A DNA stretch of 64,000 bases, taken from Bifidobacterium pullorum subsp. gallinarum. GTDB taxonomy: Bacteria; Actinomycetota; Actinomycetes; Actinomycetales; Bifidobacteriaceae. Of the stretch, positions 63,740-64,000 are shown one piece after another. Each line of letters opens with the position of its first letter. The stretch's first letter is position 1. Both the position numbers and the translations under genes were made by a program. The stretch spans positions 42,572-106,571 of the forward strand of contig NZ_JGYX01000004.1 in NCBI RefSeq assembly GCF_000741215.1, given 5' to 3'. Below the pieces are notes generated by a model. That model saw only the letters and a program-made list of their open reading frames with translations. It ran no database searches and was not told where the DNA came from.

Positions 63740-64000
63740 GGGGGTGGTGACGTTTTGTTGGACTCCGGTGTCCTTGTTCTTTGATTATGCCATGAGTCCG
63801 AGCTCGCGTCTTCGTTTGGCGATGCTGGTGCCGAAGGCGAGCTTGATCCGCTCGTCCCGATACCAGCGCATGTACCCGTCCAACTGTTCGACGAACCCTT
63901 CGATGGTGACGCCCGTGAAGCTCCGGCCGTGGAAGAACTCCTGCTTGAGATGCCCGAAGAACCCTTCCGCGGCCGCGTTGTCCGGACTGCAGCCCTTCGC
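63740..64000 (-). mobile_element. IS3-family element, second copy (partial)
   Basis: From 63740 to the window edge the sequence matches 1889-2149 base for base as far as can be read, in the same orientation, including the terminal GGGGTGGTGACG repeat. The left flank is TTT. Confidence 0.93.
63785..64000 (-). CDS. IS3-family transposase, C-terminal part (cut by window edge)
   Basis: Last 71 codons of the transposase described at 1934-3520, ending GTSIAKRRRELGLMA and stop at 63785-63787. The catalytic Glu region (AAAEGFFGHLKQEF) is included. The rest lies beyond the window. Confidence 0.92.
   Translation of the reverse strand, partial: AKGCSPDNAAAEGFFGHLKQEFFHGRSFTGVTIEGFVEQLDGYMRWYRDERIKLAFGTSIAKRRRELGLMA

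Overview
The window looks like a chromosomal segment of a Bifidobacterium. The basis is the high-GC actinobacterial coding, the xylose isomerase and bifidobacterial-style LacI/ABC sugar loci, and the gene order dacB-tilS-hpt-ftsH. IS30, IS3 and IS256 elements are typical company. The species cannot be named from the sequence alone. All calls come from reading the sequence; no database search was run.

Layout. 1-3.7 kb: the 5' end of a family-5 solute-binding lipoprotein gene, then a frameshifted IS30 element and an intact IS3-family element. 3.7-13.9 kb: a xylose/xyloside module with an ABC sugar importer (binding protein plus two permeases), a divergent LacI regulator, an MFS sugar porter, a GH43 glycosidase and xylA. 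GAAA(A)CTTTC-type dyads recur upstream of the importer, the regulator and the GH43 gene, so one LacI regulon is likely. 14-25.6 kb: a very large secreted lamin-tail/metallophosphoesterase protein, a decayed flavin oxidoreductase gene, a GNAT acetyltransferase, CynX-like and RarD-like transporters and an O-acetylhomoserine sulfhydrylase. 25.9-33.7 kb: an AlbA/Schlafen-type regulator, a nitroreductase-MATE operon behind a strong promoter and a terminator-like leader hairpin, a fused DMT transporter, a flavodoxin, a YczE-like membrane protein, a MarR regulator and a peptide deformylase.

33.75-39 kb is an accessory insert between the deformylase and ettA. It has a 12-codon relic resembling the ettA start, a dead Abi-like gene, a low-GC transglutaminase gene, a broken IS256 transposase and a HipBA toxin-antitoxin pair with clustered operator-like boxes. 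39-59 kb is mostly housekeeping: ettA, tesB, a DUF3180 gene, a degenerate folK-like gene where folate genes are expected next to ftsH, ftsH, hpt, tilS, dacB, an ABC exporter, a GT2 glycosyltransferase, an AI-2E family permease, fucO, an HD hydrolase, and a LysR-controlled redox group. 59.1-63.7 kb is a small defence-flavoured island (AbiH, an XRE regulator, a truncated VKOR gene, an Abi_2/HEPN protein) that begins beside a tRNA-3'-end-like sequence and ends at a second copy of the same IS3 element, which runs off the window.

The most interesting non-coding structures are: the nitroreductase/MATE leader; a 33-bp-periodic array of 16-bp repeats next to a 23-24-bp-periodic array; a 26-bp perfect inverted repeat at 21.1 kb; a ~51-bp-period palindromic repeat family at 14.0-14.3 kb; three copies of an 11-mer before tesB that allow alternative hairpins; and an 11-bp poly-G tract before the ABC exporter.
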